From Aradus depressus (lineage: Eukaryota > Arthropoda > Insecta > Hemiptera > Aradidae): a stretch of DNA of 64,000 bases. The DNA is taken from the NCBI GenBank assembly GCA_963662175.1, contig OY759216.1, positions 45,463,087 to 45,527,086 of the forward strand. Direction: 5' to 3'. This document shows, one piece after another, positions 1 through 10,941 of the stretch. A model generated the notes under the pieces. That model was not told the DNA's origin. It made no database searches and was given only the letters and a program-made list of their open reading frames with translations. Both the position numbers and the translations under genes were made by a program. Every line of letters starts with the position of its first letter. Position 1 is the first letter of the stretch.

Positions 1-131
1 TTTTTTGATAAATTCTGGACAACAAAATTTAATGCTTTATACCATATAAAAAAAAATTATAGCCTCTCAAATACATAAGTAGTGTGTATTATTTACAGTT
101 TTTTCGACGGAGTTAAATGTTAGGTACTTAC

Positions 132-392
132 ATGAAGGGTTACTAACTTGTTGCTTGACAAATCTAGTGAGGTAGCTTTAGGAAAAGCAGCCTAAAAACA
201 AAATAACAGTAAAAATCAATTTCAATTCAAAAGAATCAACATATTTTTGGTACATACACAAATGTAATTTCTTTGAGTCAATGAAATATGTGTACTTACA
301 ATATCTTTTACAGGCACTTCTTGTAAATCGCACAAACTTAGATCTAAATTATCATCATTCAAATGTTCTTTCAAGTTCATTCGCTTCGCCAT
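132..392 (-). CDS. LRRC59: LRRC59 homologue, first two coding exons (partial)
   Basis: Leucine-rich repeat-containing protein 59 is a tail-anchored ER membrane protein involved in ribosome/ER association and nuclear import. Exon 1 spans 300-392 and encodes 31 residues starting MAKRMNLKEHL; exon 2 spans 132-191 and encodes 20 residues. They join in phase 0 across an intron with GTAAGT and TTTTTAG borders. The joined peptide carries the family signatures LDLSLCDLQEVPVK and KATSLDLSSNKLVTL, which match the N-terminus and first leucine-rich repeat of vertebrate LRRC59. Exon 2 ends at a clean donor (GTAAGTACC), so the gene continues beyond the left edge; the remaining repeats, coiled coil and C-terminal membrane anchor are not in this window. 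The ATG at 392 is the first in frame and sits where the family starts. It is divergent from GNL1. Confidence 0.92.
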
Positions 393-1122
393 CTCAACCC
401 TTCTTCAAAAGAAACCTATCAAGTAAACAACCGGCCACATCGCTCGACAAATAGTTGTGTTATGTTAAACTAGAGACCGCTAGTGAAGCTCTTGTTTTTT
501 TAAAAAAAGGAAAACATATTTCTCACAAGAACAAACTTATGTTTCTTTATTTTGTCTAACTATAACATACCATTTTTAATATTACCTCGTAATCTTTTTT
601 TTAAGAGCCTAACGAGTTTCCACACAATGGATGCAAAATTACGCCCCCCCCCCTCCCAGTTAAGAAGCATTGAGAAAAGAAAACATCATAGGGAACTATA
701 AAAATTATAAAAAACATATAACAAAAATGTTATATTATATCACTGATATTATTCAATTATTCATTAATATGACATTTCTTAGTTTGCCTCAAATCGAACT
801 CTGATCCTACTTATTTTAAAATAGAATTTGTTTTCTTTGTTTTTTAAGTATTAAGGTATATTATGTTTGTTTAAACTCACTTTTTAAATGTATTAAAATT
901 AGTACAGAATCGGTCACTATCAATTGAAATTATCCAGGATTTGAAATTACTGAGGATAGTTTACTTGTATTTGGAACACTGAGTTTGGAAGAGGTTACCA
1001 TGTTGTGAGGTTACGTTTTGCGGTGTGTTGTGTAAATACATTTGTATTAAATGAGGTTCATTGAATATTTGTCATCCTGTATTGTATGACACATTATAGC
1101 ATATAGTTCACAATAATTCAAA
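393..1122. promoter_or_regulatory. Divergent LRRC59/GNL1 intergenic region
   Basis: This 730-bp spacer separates the start codons of two head-to-head genes and must hold both promoters and 5' untranslated regions. It is AT-rich apart from a C-rich run near 643-658. I saw no TATA box placed well for either gene and no recognisable repeat. A shared bidirectional promoter is an inference from the layout. Confidence 0.55.
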
Positions 1123-4100
1123 ATGCCACACGGACATCATAAGACACCATTCAGTGGAAAAGCTAAAAAAGAACAATTAAAAGCCAAAAAACAACGACAG
1201 CAGCAAGTAAAAGACAATGATATCGGTAATTTTATTTCTTAATATTAAACTTGTTTTGTCTCATTTCTCGTTATTATGAATTGTGTTATCTTTTAGGGAG
1301 AAGAATGAAAAATTATTTATTGGGCAATTCAAGCGATAGTGAAGAGTCCGTCAATGTTCAGTCATTAAATCAACAACCTTCTAATAAACCTGGAAGAAGC
1401 AATCCCAACAGGTTTATTATTATATATATTTTTTTTTTTTACTGTTCAAGCTTGAAATTTATGTAGAACAATTCCATTTCAATTTAAGATGATTTTATTC
1501 TTTACATTCATCATATACAGTTCAATGTATATCCGATGCCTTTCAATGTGATTTTATTTATTAATTGAAGGTTCTTTCGTATTGACAATTTGTTTTACCT
1601 CCTCAGGTATAATTTACGGTTTCATCGTGAATCTGACGCAGAAATTAGAAAAAATAAAGTCCTTGCCCGCAAGAAATTGGTACCAGTGGCTGAAAAAGAT
1701 CTTGAAATCCATTTGGAATCATTTTTCCCACCTGAACTTAATTTTCCTATTCGTCCACCATGGGATCTCAGTATGTCCAAAGCGGAATTAGATGCAAGAG
1801 AAAATAGATATTTCACCGTAAGTGATTTGCATTGCAAGTTCAACTTGATTTTAGTACGGATATGTTACATCGTCGCCGGACAAGCAAGTTATCCAGGCTC
1901 AATTTTTTTTTAATTGAGTTAGATCTACTGATAGTCGGCAGAGTATGAGAGACCAAAATATACGTATATTATATTATTGAATGAGAATGTTTTGCAATTG
2001 GAAAATATCACCAAGTACACCCAAATATAGTATTGTATCTTATAGCAACGAATTTAAAAATTATGTTTTAGAATAGTGGTCATGGAAGCATGTTCCAATA
2101 AGGTTACATTCTTCGTCAGTTGAGGTAAAAGTCTTGAAACACATGATAGAATAATTCGGTGTTCGTGAATAAGATCGAGGAATCAGAAGGGTCTCAATTA
2201 AAAAATCTCAATAGCAGCCGATGTAATGAACGTATCGACAATACAATTTTATATTTAAACTCAAAACCTCAAGGATGCCACATATTAATTTTCCGCGAAA
2301 TCGTTCGAAGGGAAAGAGGGGACCAGAGAAGAAGGGGTTTGACTTAAATAACCTAATAACTGCCTATGTAATGAATGTATCGACACAAAATTTAGTTTGG
2401 GGGTTCAAAGCCTCTATGTAAGTCAACTATTGAGTTTTATCCCAAATGGTTGATTGGCTATGGAGGAAGAGCAGAAACGTAATTGATTTATTCTTGCTGG
2501 TGATTCACTGACGTATTTTCACATTCATTAAACTCAAAATAAAGGTTAGGGTTTTGTGACTGCTTCAATGCCAACGATGTAAACATTTTCAAATAACCCA
2601 ATCAGTTTCCTTTTCCTTATATATATATATATATATATTTTTAAATTGTTAATGATTTTATATGAAAACATATTTATTATATTTTTCAGGAGTACATAAA
2701 GAGTATAGAACAAAAATATAGTTGGTCTGAACTGAGTTATTTCGAATTGAATCTGGAAACATGGCGTCAATTGTGGAGGGTCTTAGAAATGTCAGATATT
2801 TTACTGCTTATAACTGATATCAGGTTTCCCGTAAGTTTTTTATAGATATATTATGGAGGTGATGATAGTTTCATCGTCATAACATTTTTTTATTTAAATT
2901 CAAAACCCCTTAAGGATGGCAACTATTAATTTTCCGCGAAATATGGCGAAGGGAAGGGGAGATCAGAGAAGGAGTGCTCGATTTAAATATAGTAATATCT
3001 GCCGATGTAATGAATATGTCGACACAAAAGTTAATATGAGTATTCAGATGATGATGGAAATCACTTTACTCAGCTTCTGTGTGCACGGATGTTTTCGTGT
3101 GAATGAATTACTTTATCTTACAGCAAGTAGTTCGATTAAAAAAAATGTATATATAAATTCAAACAGTTTCTAAATAATAAGGACTAAACTAGACTACCTT
3201 TACCAAATATTCCAATTTAAGTCCTCCGTCCACCGAAGACACACTAGATCCCGTCCTTCGGACCTCTTCATCCCCTCCCATCGCTCCTCGGCCTTCCACA
3301 CTCGTTCCTTGTCCAAGCATCCTCTCTACAACTCTGCCTCCCCACGTCCGTCACTCGCCTCTCGTGGCTTTCTATAAATCCTCTCAGTTCCAATTCCTCT
3401 TCATAAGACATTCTTCTCCTTGTGATTAGCCTTTCATTTCTCTTCCTTTGTATTTTCCTACATTTCACCACCAATTTTTACTTTCTCTATATTAATTGTA
3501 TTTATTAATTCACTTTATTTTATTATTACATAAGTTTATCTTAAATCAATATTATTTCAAACCTTCTGGGCATCCTCCTCTTGCTTACATTTTTAATTTA
3601 TCTCCTTTTCTTCTCTTTGTACTTTTCTAGACTTTTAACTTAAGTTGTTTATTTATTTATAGTTCTTTTTTATTTATTATTGTTTCCTAATATAAGGCTT
3701 AATATTTTTTCTTTGTTGTTTTTAGGCGCTAATGTTTCCCCCCAGTCTATACACGTATGTCACACAAACTCTCAAAAAGGAAATAATTCTAGTTTTAAAT
3801 AAAATTGATTTGGCTCCTGCTCCTTTGGTTGTTGCCTGGAAACATTATCTGAAAAATAAATATCCAAGTCTTCACATTATAATGTTCACCTCATATCCAG
3901 CCTATAACCTACGTAATGCAACAGGGGGAAATAAAGGTAATTTGAATAAATTTAATTGTCCGAAAGAACATTTGGTATCTGTTCGTTCAAAGTTCCTGAT
4001 TTTTCTTACTATATATTTACTTCTCCAGCTATAACGAAGTATAGGGAAAGTTATGTAATCGATAAGAAATTCGAAATTGAGTTTTAACTGAAATTTCATG

Positions 4101-7100
4101 TTTTCCAATACCCTGATACCAAAAATGATTTTTTTTTTTTTCTGCTAGGTTTGCAGGTAAGAAGACGGAAAGGCAAGATGAAAATGGCTGCGGAAGGTGC
4201 TCAAAAATTATTTGTAACATGTCAGAGCATTGTTAACGGAGAAGGTAAATATCATCCTTTATGATACAAAGTAATTACTAATTCTAATTGTATTTCAATG
4301 TGAAATTTATTTTTATTTATTTTTCCAGTTGATTTAAAGTCATGGCAGGACAAAATTTCCGAAGAAATGTCATTGGAGCATGATATCGGCGATGAAGATG
4401 TAGAAATTGGTGAGACTGTTAATGTAAGTCGTTCTTATTGTTTTATATATATTTTATTTATAAAAACTTGTTTTAAATGTTTTTTGTTGGAATATGTTTT
4501 GAGAATGGTTAATGAAAACTTCATATCTCAGAGTTTCTCCTCACAAACTGTACTAATCAGTATTTCCTCTATTAGTTTCCCAGCTATGGGGGAGTTATGT
4601 AATCGGTCAGAAATTCGATGCAGGGTTTTCAACGGAAGTTCATGTTTTCCTATCTCCAGATTCCAAAAATGATATACAAATGTCTGTCTGTGTGTGTTTT
4701 TGAACACTATAACTCCATATAGAATGAATGTATCGACGCGAACTTTTATATGTGTATCCAGAACCTCCTTAGGACGACACCTATTGATTTTCAGCCAAAC
4801 CGTAAGGATGGCACCTATTAATTTTCCGCGAAATTGGTCGAAAGGAAGGAGGACAGAGGAAGGGGTAAATAAATAGCCTAATAACTGCCGATGTAATAAA
4901 AGTATCAGCACAAAATTTAGTATGAAAATTTAGAAGCCACTAGTTGAATATTGAGTTTTAGCCCGAAGGTCAATTTGCTTTGGAGGGAGAACGAGAACAT
5001 ACTAATTAATTAATAGATAATTAATTAATATATTAATTCGTGCTGGGGAAGTATATAGCCGGTGATTCATCGACGATTTTTATATACATATATATATATT
5101 TTTTTAGTTGAAACAACAAGACACAAGTTACCGAGAACATAGCAAGTACGAAGGTGGAATTTTAACAATTGGTTGTGTTGGACAACCTAATGTTGGCAAA
5201 TCTTCCCTCATGAATGCTTTGATGGGAAAAAAGGTGAGTTTTAACCAAATCATATTTGTGTGTGGACCTGTTTTCTGAATATGTAAACATATATTAATGT
5301 TTCTCAGGTTGTAAGTGTTTCAAAAACACCGGGACACACGAAACATTTTCAGACTATATTTTTGACGAAGACAGTGCGACTTTGTGATTGCCCTGGACTT
5401 GTTTTTCCCTCCAAAGTGCCTAAAGCTTTACAGGTTAGCCATAAATATATATTTTTTTTATTATTATTTATTTTTTTTACTGTATACTGAATAATGGAGA
5501 TGTACTGTATCAATTATTTCTCGATAGCATTACAGTAAATCCCAAAGAAACAAAATTAATTAATTTCGTTATAACGAAAAAGCGGTACCGCAACATAACA
5601 CATCTACTCTGTATATACTATGTGAGAGAGGGCCAGTAGCTCAGAGATAGCGTGCTATCCTGGCCGGGGCCTTTAGGTTTTTTTTATCTGGGAATTGAAA
5701 AAACCTTGTGCACGTCGTCCTTCGGATGGGACGTTAAGCGATCCCGAGCCTGTGCGATGTCAGATTATCGTTAAAGACCACTACTTTAGGTGAATAAACC
5801 TAGGTAGACAAAATGTAGCACTCTCACAGCATTGAAAGAGCGCTCTGGTAGTAGGCGATATGACCGATGTAATTAAAGCCCGGGCATGAGTCACAATAAC
5901 TAACTATACTATGTTACATATCGTTTGAAAGTTTTGACAAGGATTGTTCAAAAATAATACTCGAGTTGAAAAACTATTTTAGAGTGTGGTTAATGAGATT
6001 TAAATACGAATACGTAAGAGGACCTCTGTGGTTGAGTGGTTAGTGTTACTTTCCTAGAGGAGCTTTAATGGTTAGATTTGTTATCCTGAGGGGCATCGGA
6101 GGCGCAGAGCGGGGGATTAACGATCATAGTAAAATATATTTTTGTATAATTTAAATTAATAATTGAACAAAATGATACTGGGCTCGAACCGGGTACCTTG
6201 AGCATGTCAGACTAGCGTTTACCCACTGGACCGCGCATGTTTTTTCCCCTGAGACAAATAATGTTACACATGAAGCTCTATGTTACATCATATTTTAAAG
6301 TATCTATAATTTCAGTTATACTTAACATATTTGAGTGAAACAAGCTTAGGTCGTGATCGTCTAGTTAAACAGTTATACTCTCTCAACTTTTTTTTTCTAT
6401 GAGTTAACGATGGATTTTTGTTTCTAGGTGCTTATGGGTAGTTTTCCAATAGCCCAGTTGCGCGACCCCTATTCCTGTGTTCAGTTCTTGGCGGAGCGAG
6501 TGGACCTAGTTCATCTTCTGAAGATATTACACCCAGAGCAGGACGATGAGTGGTCGGCTATGGACATCTGTGATGGTATCATATTTCATATATCTTACTT
6601 CCTGACTATGGTCCATGTAATTGCTTTGTTTCCTCTACAACTTGGCCGCTGTACCTGCGCGCGCGCGCCCATCCTCCTGACAAACCGCACCAAATATTTG
6701 CTGCTTGCTCCTATTCATTTATCGCCCTCTTATCTTCATTTGTGAGGACCCATGTATCATTTCCCTCGTTGCCCAAAGTTGTGAGTAGGAAATTTAAATA
6801 TATATTTTTTTACTGAGTCACAAATTAACAAAACGTCGTCGATGAATCACCGGCTATTTACTTCCCCTGCACGAATTAATCAATTACGTTTTCGCTCTCT
6901 TCTAAACCAGCTATATATAGTAAATATATTATGATGGGCTGGTGCTTAACACCTAGGGACCTAAGCATCCAATGCTCTTATCCCTTCCCTGGAAGCGCTG
7001 GGCTTCCACCTTACTTTGTTACTAAACCAAGTCCTTCATGAAGTGCCCAGTCTCCCAGTTTCCTTAATGAACCTGAGAATGCTCCCATGGTATCCTCATA

Positions 7101-8808
7101 CTAAATTTTGTGTCGATACATTCATGATGGGTGTCGTTCTAAGAGGGCTTTGAATTTACATATGAAATTTCATATCAATCTATTCATTAAAACGGTAGTT
7201 ATTAGAGATTTCGTGTTAAGCCTCCCCCCTAATTTCCTCCTCCCTTTTGGTCCATTTGACTAAAAATAAATAGACGTCGTCCTCAGAGGGTTGTGGATAC
7301 ACAATGAAATTTCGTTTTGATACATTCATTTGTGTTCAAACACGCAGATACAGACATTTTTATTTTCCCATTTTTGGATTCAGGAGGTCGGAAAATATAA
7401 AATTCCGTTGAAAACTCCGCATCGAATTAATGGCCGATAACATAATTTTTCCTATACTTCGTATATCTGGGGAAGTAACATGAATTTATTTTAAAACTGT
7501 GAATTAAAAGAGCCCGGGTTTTATGTGAAGATAACGATGTTAGTGCAGCTCAGTCATCGAATAGTTCCACTTTTCCCCACAGCTCTGTGAATCGTACGGA
7601 TCTTGTGGGAATACTAATTAATCTATTTTACATTTAACGAAGGAAGATACATATAAATGAAGTATGCTTTTTCCTTTACGTTAATCATGGACTATTAGGT
7701 TTCGAAAAACCTTATCCAAACTAGTTCCTAGGAACAATTTGAAGGATTTACTGTTCGTTGAGATAAGTTAATATTTTGTTGTATGTATAGGTTGGGCAAA
7801 GAAGAAAGGTTTCTACACAGCGAGGGCGGCCAGACTTGACACTTACCGCGCTGCAAATCATCTGTTGAGGATAGCTTTAGATGGGAAAATACCTCTCTGC
7901 CTTCCCCCTCCTGGCTGGACCAATTCCAAAGGTACAAATTAGCTCTACAACTATTCAATTCAAATCAATCTAGAATAATATATTTGCCAGATAGATATTG
8001 TATTTTTCAGCTAATAAAATATTATATGATTACTCATACGTACGTAAATAGTCATCCTATCATAACTTTTGCAACGAATTAAAATTTATTGATATAAGAG
8101 CATTTTTCTGAGAGAAAATGCAAATTCAGGGTTCACGTTTTGAAATGTGTGGTAGGAAGTGTTCCGACTCCTTCAATATAAGGAGTTGCGTTTCCATTGG
8201 AGGAGTGGCTTGAAATTTTTTTACTCTCTCGAGCTCGTCCCAATAACCTTATTGGTCTGTCTTAAGAGCTGGTGGTCTCGAGATTTTCTTCCTATGGTGC
8301 GACTTTCAACTGGCCAGGGAGTGCCGCCAGATTTCGACTTCTATCATGAAGTGACATATTTGTACGTTTGGCCAACCAGTTTGCTCATTGTACAGAATCT
8401 GTATACATATACCTCATATACCAATTGCAAATAAATAAATGCCATAATAAAGAAAAGAATGTTCTGAGCAAATGAAAGCATTACTAAATGGCTTTAAAGC
8501 CTTGTATTGTACATTAACCGACAAATCCTGTAATAGATTTGTTTTTTGCAGAGACATGGGCCTCTCATCCGGAGGTTGAAACAGTTCGGTGGATCCAAGC
8601 GGCCAGCCAGGACATTCCACATCCGAGTCGGGCGCTTTCCTTGGAGGAGGAGTCTACTTCGGAGGAGGAACAGGAGCAAGAAACTTCGGGTCAGCCGACC
8701 AGACAAAAACACACTGACGACAGTCAGTCTGAAGATAGTCTCTCTGAGGAGCGAGGCAGTTTGCGGACCACCATTAATAAATTCCAAGCCTTGGACACAT
8801 CCGACTAA
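1123..8808 (+). CDS. GNL1: GNL1 homologue, circularly permuted YlqF/HSR1-family GTPase, 12 exons
   Basis: GNL1 belongs to the circularly permuted nucleolar/cytoplasmic GTPases linked to ribosome assembly. Exons: 1123-1225, 1297-1411, 1607-1817, 2690-2830, 3726-3936, 4149-4244, 4329-4423, 5108-5233, 5308-5433, 6428-6575, 7791-7931, 8552-8808. All borders are GT/AG and all phases match, giving 589 aa (human protein about 607). The start MPHGHHKTPFSGKAKKEQLK gives the family's basic N-terminus. As expected for a permuted G domain, G4 (NKID, residues 215-218) comes before the P-loop (GQPNVGKSS, 349-357), G2 region (SKTPGHTKHFQT) and G3 (DCPG, 393-396). The segment LETWRQLWRVLEMSDI is a strong GNL1 signature. 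The C-terminal tail is acidic and Ser/Glu-rich. Introns hold pieces of the ACTTCC repeat and a SINE. A likely poly(A) signal lies near 8946. Confidence 0.97.
2163..2513 (+). repeat. ACTTCC-type dispersed repeat, piece
   Basis: This lies in GNL1 intron 3. It contains the family's hallmark phrases (GCCGATGTAATGAA, TATCGAC, AATTTTCCGCGAAAT) and ends in a GCTGGTGATTCACTGACG tail like other copies. A second piece follows at about 2851-3060 in the same intron. Confidence 0.6.
2851..3060 (+). repeat. ACTTCC-type dispersed repeat, piece
   Basis: It contains AATTTTCCGCGAAATATGG, GCCGATGTAATGAATATG and TCGACACAAAA, matching the internal part of the copies at 2163 and 4575. It lies in GNL1 intron 4. 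Confidence 0.6.
3105..3480 (-). mobile_element. Decayed 3' end of a LINE-like element
   Basis: Read on the minus strand, this starts with basic, charged coding-like sequence (about 3268-3474). It then runs into an AT-rich tail containing GAAACTGTTTG and ATCGAACTACTTGCTGTAAG. The tail is shared with 10045-10170, where it ends in a poly(A)-signal-like stretch. This looks like the 3' end of an old non-LTR element in GNL1 intron 4; the family is not identified. Confidence 0.4.
4017..4130 (+). repeat. ACTTCC-type repeat, 5' terminal piece next to GNL1 exon 6
   Basis: The piece begins ACTTCTCCAGCTATAACG and carries GGGAAAGTTATGTAATCG and ATTTCATGTTTTCC, the family's 5' end. It stops about 15 nt before the acceptor of GNL1 exon 6 (exon start 4149), leaving only a T-run and CTGCTAG between. 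Confidence 0.65.
4575..5075 (+). repeat. ACTTCC-type dispersed repeat, longer copy
   Basis: It runs from TTTCCCAGCTATGGGGGAG to GCTGGGGAAGTATATAGCC then GGTGATTCATCGACG. The two ends carry inverted ACTTCCCCAGC-like termini, which suggests a non-autonomous DNA element. It fills GNL1 intron 7 immediately upstream of the exon carrying the P-loop. Confidence 0.65.
5631..5900 (+). mobile_element. tRNA-derived SINE (family 1), degenerate copy
   Basis: The head GGCCAGTAGCTCAGAGATAGC is a decayed tRNA A-box region. The body has the family phrases TCCTTCGGATGGGACGTTAAGCG, AGAGCGCTCTGGTAGTAGGCG (split here for length) and the 3' end AAAGCCCGGGCATGAGTCA. It lies in GNL1 intron 9. Confidence 0.7.
6833..7486 (-). 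repeat. ACTTCC-type repeat with a nested foreign segment
   Basis: This copy is inverted, running from GATGAATCACCGGCTATTTA to CTTCGTATATCTGGGGAAGT. At about 6935-7075 it is interrupted by a segment (GGGCTGGTGCTTAACACCTA...) related to pieces near 13125 and 30505 and, inverted, near 55985. That segment resembles the 3' untranslated end of a LINE. It lies in GNL1 intron 10. Confidence 0.6.
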
Positions 8809-9700
8809 CCTGATGAAACGTAATTGAATAGCCATTTGTCAAGAGTTATAATCCATTTTCAGTAATGTTTCCGAATTTCAGAGCAGATCGCAGGAAATAT
8901 CAGTTCAATATTGACACAACTGCAAAGAAATAGGTTTTGAGTGAAAAATAAAAGTAGCCATTCAGCAGTAGAAAGTTTGGACAAGTATTGAAAAATAATG
9001 TTTAAGTGGCAAAAGCAACCTAACATTACCAGTACATATAATACAATATTAAACCAGTAAATATAATAACAGCATTGTATGTTATGGATTTTTGTATACC
9101 GTATTATTGTATAACAAATCAATCATATACAGAAACACTATCAATTCGAGTTATGAAACATAATGCTACTAGCAACGGATTATCTGTATTTTTTGCTGTT
9201 ATTGAAGTTAAGAACACATAGTACGATATGTGATTTCTTTATTTTTCTTAAGAAAGTAAATCAATTATGGAAGGAACTTTATATTATAAAAATGATTCCA
9301 AAACATAGCGGTCATACTAACTGGACAAATGTAGGATTATAGTTCTCTGTTTCATTAAGTTTTCTTTGTGAATTCATTTTTATTATCTTATTTTTTGTAA
9401 TCTTCAAAATAGTTATAGTATTGAAAGTTTCCTTATCCAATAGTATTTATGTTATAATCAAGACTGAAAATTGTATAGCTACTAAAAAGAATAAATAAGT
9501 GGGCGTTTTTAATACGTTTTTTGAAGGAAGGATTGTGGGAAATATCACTTATGAAATATTTCAAGGTTTTACGGCCAATATGCATTGTGCTTGAGGCCAC
9601 AAAATATATGTACACATTTAAAAGAATAAAACTATTATAAGTGCCAAAGTGTAGCATGTGTTTTTTTCATCAAAAAATTATGTGTAGTATAGCTACTTAA

Positions 9701-9923
9701 TTATTATAACTCATGCCAGGCTTTAACTACAAGTCACTATCAGAGCGCTTTTTCGTTACTATGGTGAACATGAGCCCGACTGTAGAATATGGGAGTCCTA
9801 AAGTTTGTTTTCTCTACATTTTTATTTGCATCTTACAGGCATACTTACCATCGCTTAACGTCCCATCCGAAGGATGGCGTGCCTAACTTTTATTTTAGCT
9901 CCATAGCATACCACTGAGTGCCC
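9701..9923 (-). mobile_element. tRNA-derived SINE (family 1), partial
   Basis: Read on the plus strand it runs from ACTCATGCCAGGCTTTAAC through GGAGTCCTAAA and CGCTTAACGTCCCATCCGAAG to GCATACCACTGAGTGCCC, i.e. tail to tRNA-like head of family 1 inverted, with internal loss. Confidence 0.7.
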
Positions 9924-10044
9924 TTGAGTAGTACATGTTTGTCCTAAAATGAAAATATGTCGCTACAGTAGATATTCAAATTATTACAAAAATTAGGCAT
10001 AGTGATTACTCGTCAAATGTTGTACAAGGTCTGTAATATTTTTA

Positions 10045-10170
10045 ATGAATGAAAGAATAAATAACTTTATTGCTCATAAAGAGATTATCTTACAGCAAGG
10101 AGTTCGATACATTATCATAAATACAATTTCTAAATAATAAGGACTAAATTAATAGAAAACAAAGCATATA
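10045..10170 (-). mobile_element. LINE-like 3' tail
   Basis: On the minus strand this shares CTTATTATTTAGAAA, TCGAAC and TTGCTGTAAGAT with 3105-3190 and ends in AATAAAGTTATTTATTC, which looks like a poly(A) signal and 3' terminus of a non-LTR element. Confidence 0.4.
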
Positions 10171-10243
10171 ACATTAATTAACATAACAATAGGAGTGATT
10201 TCTTTATAATAAAATATAATAACTTGATCCTGAAAAAAACGAA

Positions 10244-10429
10244 AGAATACAATGATATTAATAAATAGTTATATAATATAAAACAATAAACTAGACTGCT
10301 TTATAATGTTTTTGTTCTTATTTTTGTATGAAATGAATGAGTTGTACCTTGTATTGTATTGAATAAATAGTGATGAGAATGGTTTGGTGTTCGTTTTAAG
10401 AATTTTAAAATATCTATTATAGACATATT
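10244..10429. repeat. 186-bp direct duplication, left copy
   Basis: It is about 85-90% alike by eye to 11510-11696 in the same orientation. Both contain CAATAAACTAGACTGCTTTA, GGTTTGGTGTTCGTTTTAAG and TATAGACATATT. The left copy lies past the stop codon of the ODAD3-like gene and the right copy lies in its last intron. Confidence 0.8.
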
Positions 10430-10505
10430 TTGTGTGGTCAGTATATTACAGGAAATACGGTCATCTCCACCTGAAGTAGGATCATGCCGTTTTTTACATC
10501 TCCAG

Positions 10506-10861
10506 CGGTACGAAGTATAGAGTGATGTAATACCGTCTGAAATTCGATGTTGGAGTTTCACTGGAATTTCATGTTTTCCGATCCCCTGATTCAAAAAATC
10601 CTGTCTGAACACGTTTACTGCATAGAATACATAGTACATGGCCCTTTATGTGTATTCGGAACCCTATAAGGACGACTGATTTTCAGCCCAATCGACCAAA
10701 GGAGAGGTGGGATTAGATAGAGTCAAGCTTAACACAAAACTCTCAATGAAACTAAAGTATCAACATGAAATTGAGTGAAAAACCTTTCAATTTTTGAAAG
10801 AGAACGAAAACTTAGTTGAATAATTCACGCTGGGGAAGTACATTGTCGGTAGTTCACCGAC
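10506..10861 (+). repeat. ACTTCC-type dispersed repeat
   Basis: It runs from ACGAAGTATAGAGTGATGTA through ATTTCATGTTTTCCGATC to CACGCTGGGGAAGTACATTG and ends GGTAGTTCACCGAC. The order of motifs matches the other plus-strand copies. Confidence 0.6.
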
Positions 10862-10941
10862 TTTCTTTTTCATTACTTAGTTTTTTTTATTTCAAATTGT
10901 TAAAAAAACAAAAAATTGTTAGGATGTGAAAGTGATGTTTA

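Larger units (their letters stand above)
8809..10941. other. Convergent GNL1 / ODAD3-like intergenic region
   Basis: This holds the GNL1 3' untranslated region (AATAAA near 8946), a family-1 SINE piece (9701-9923), the 3' tail of a LINE-like element (10045-10170), one copy of a 186-bp direct duplication (10244-10429) and an ACTTCC-type repeat (10506-10861). I see no convincing protein-coding exon. Confidence 0.6.

Noticed and set aside
1582..1913. Open frames of 69-107 codons on both strands
   Set aside because: They are shadows of GNL1 exon 3 (1607-1817) and its flanking introns.
5534..5605. Pogo-like transposon end (TTCGTTATAACGAAAAAGCG)
   Set aside because: It resembles such ends but is short, with no partner end; not called.
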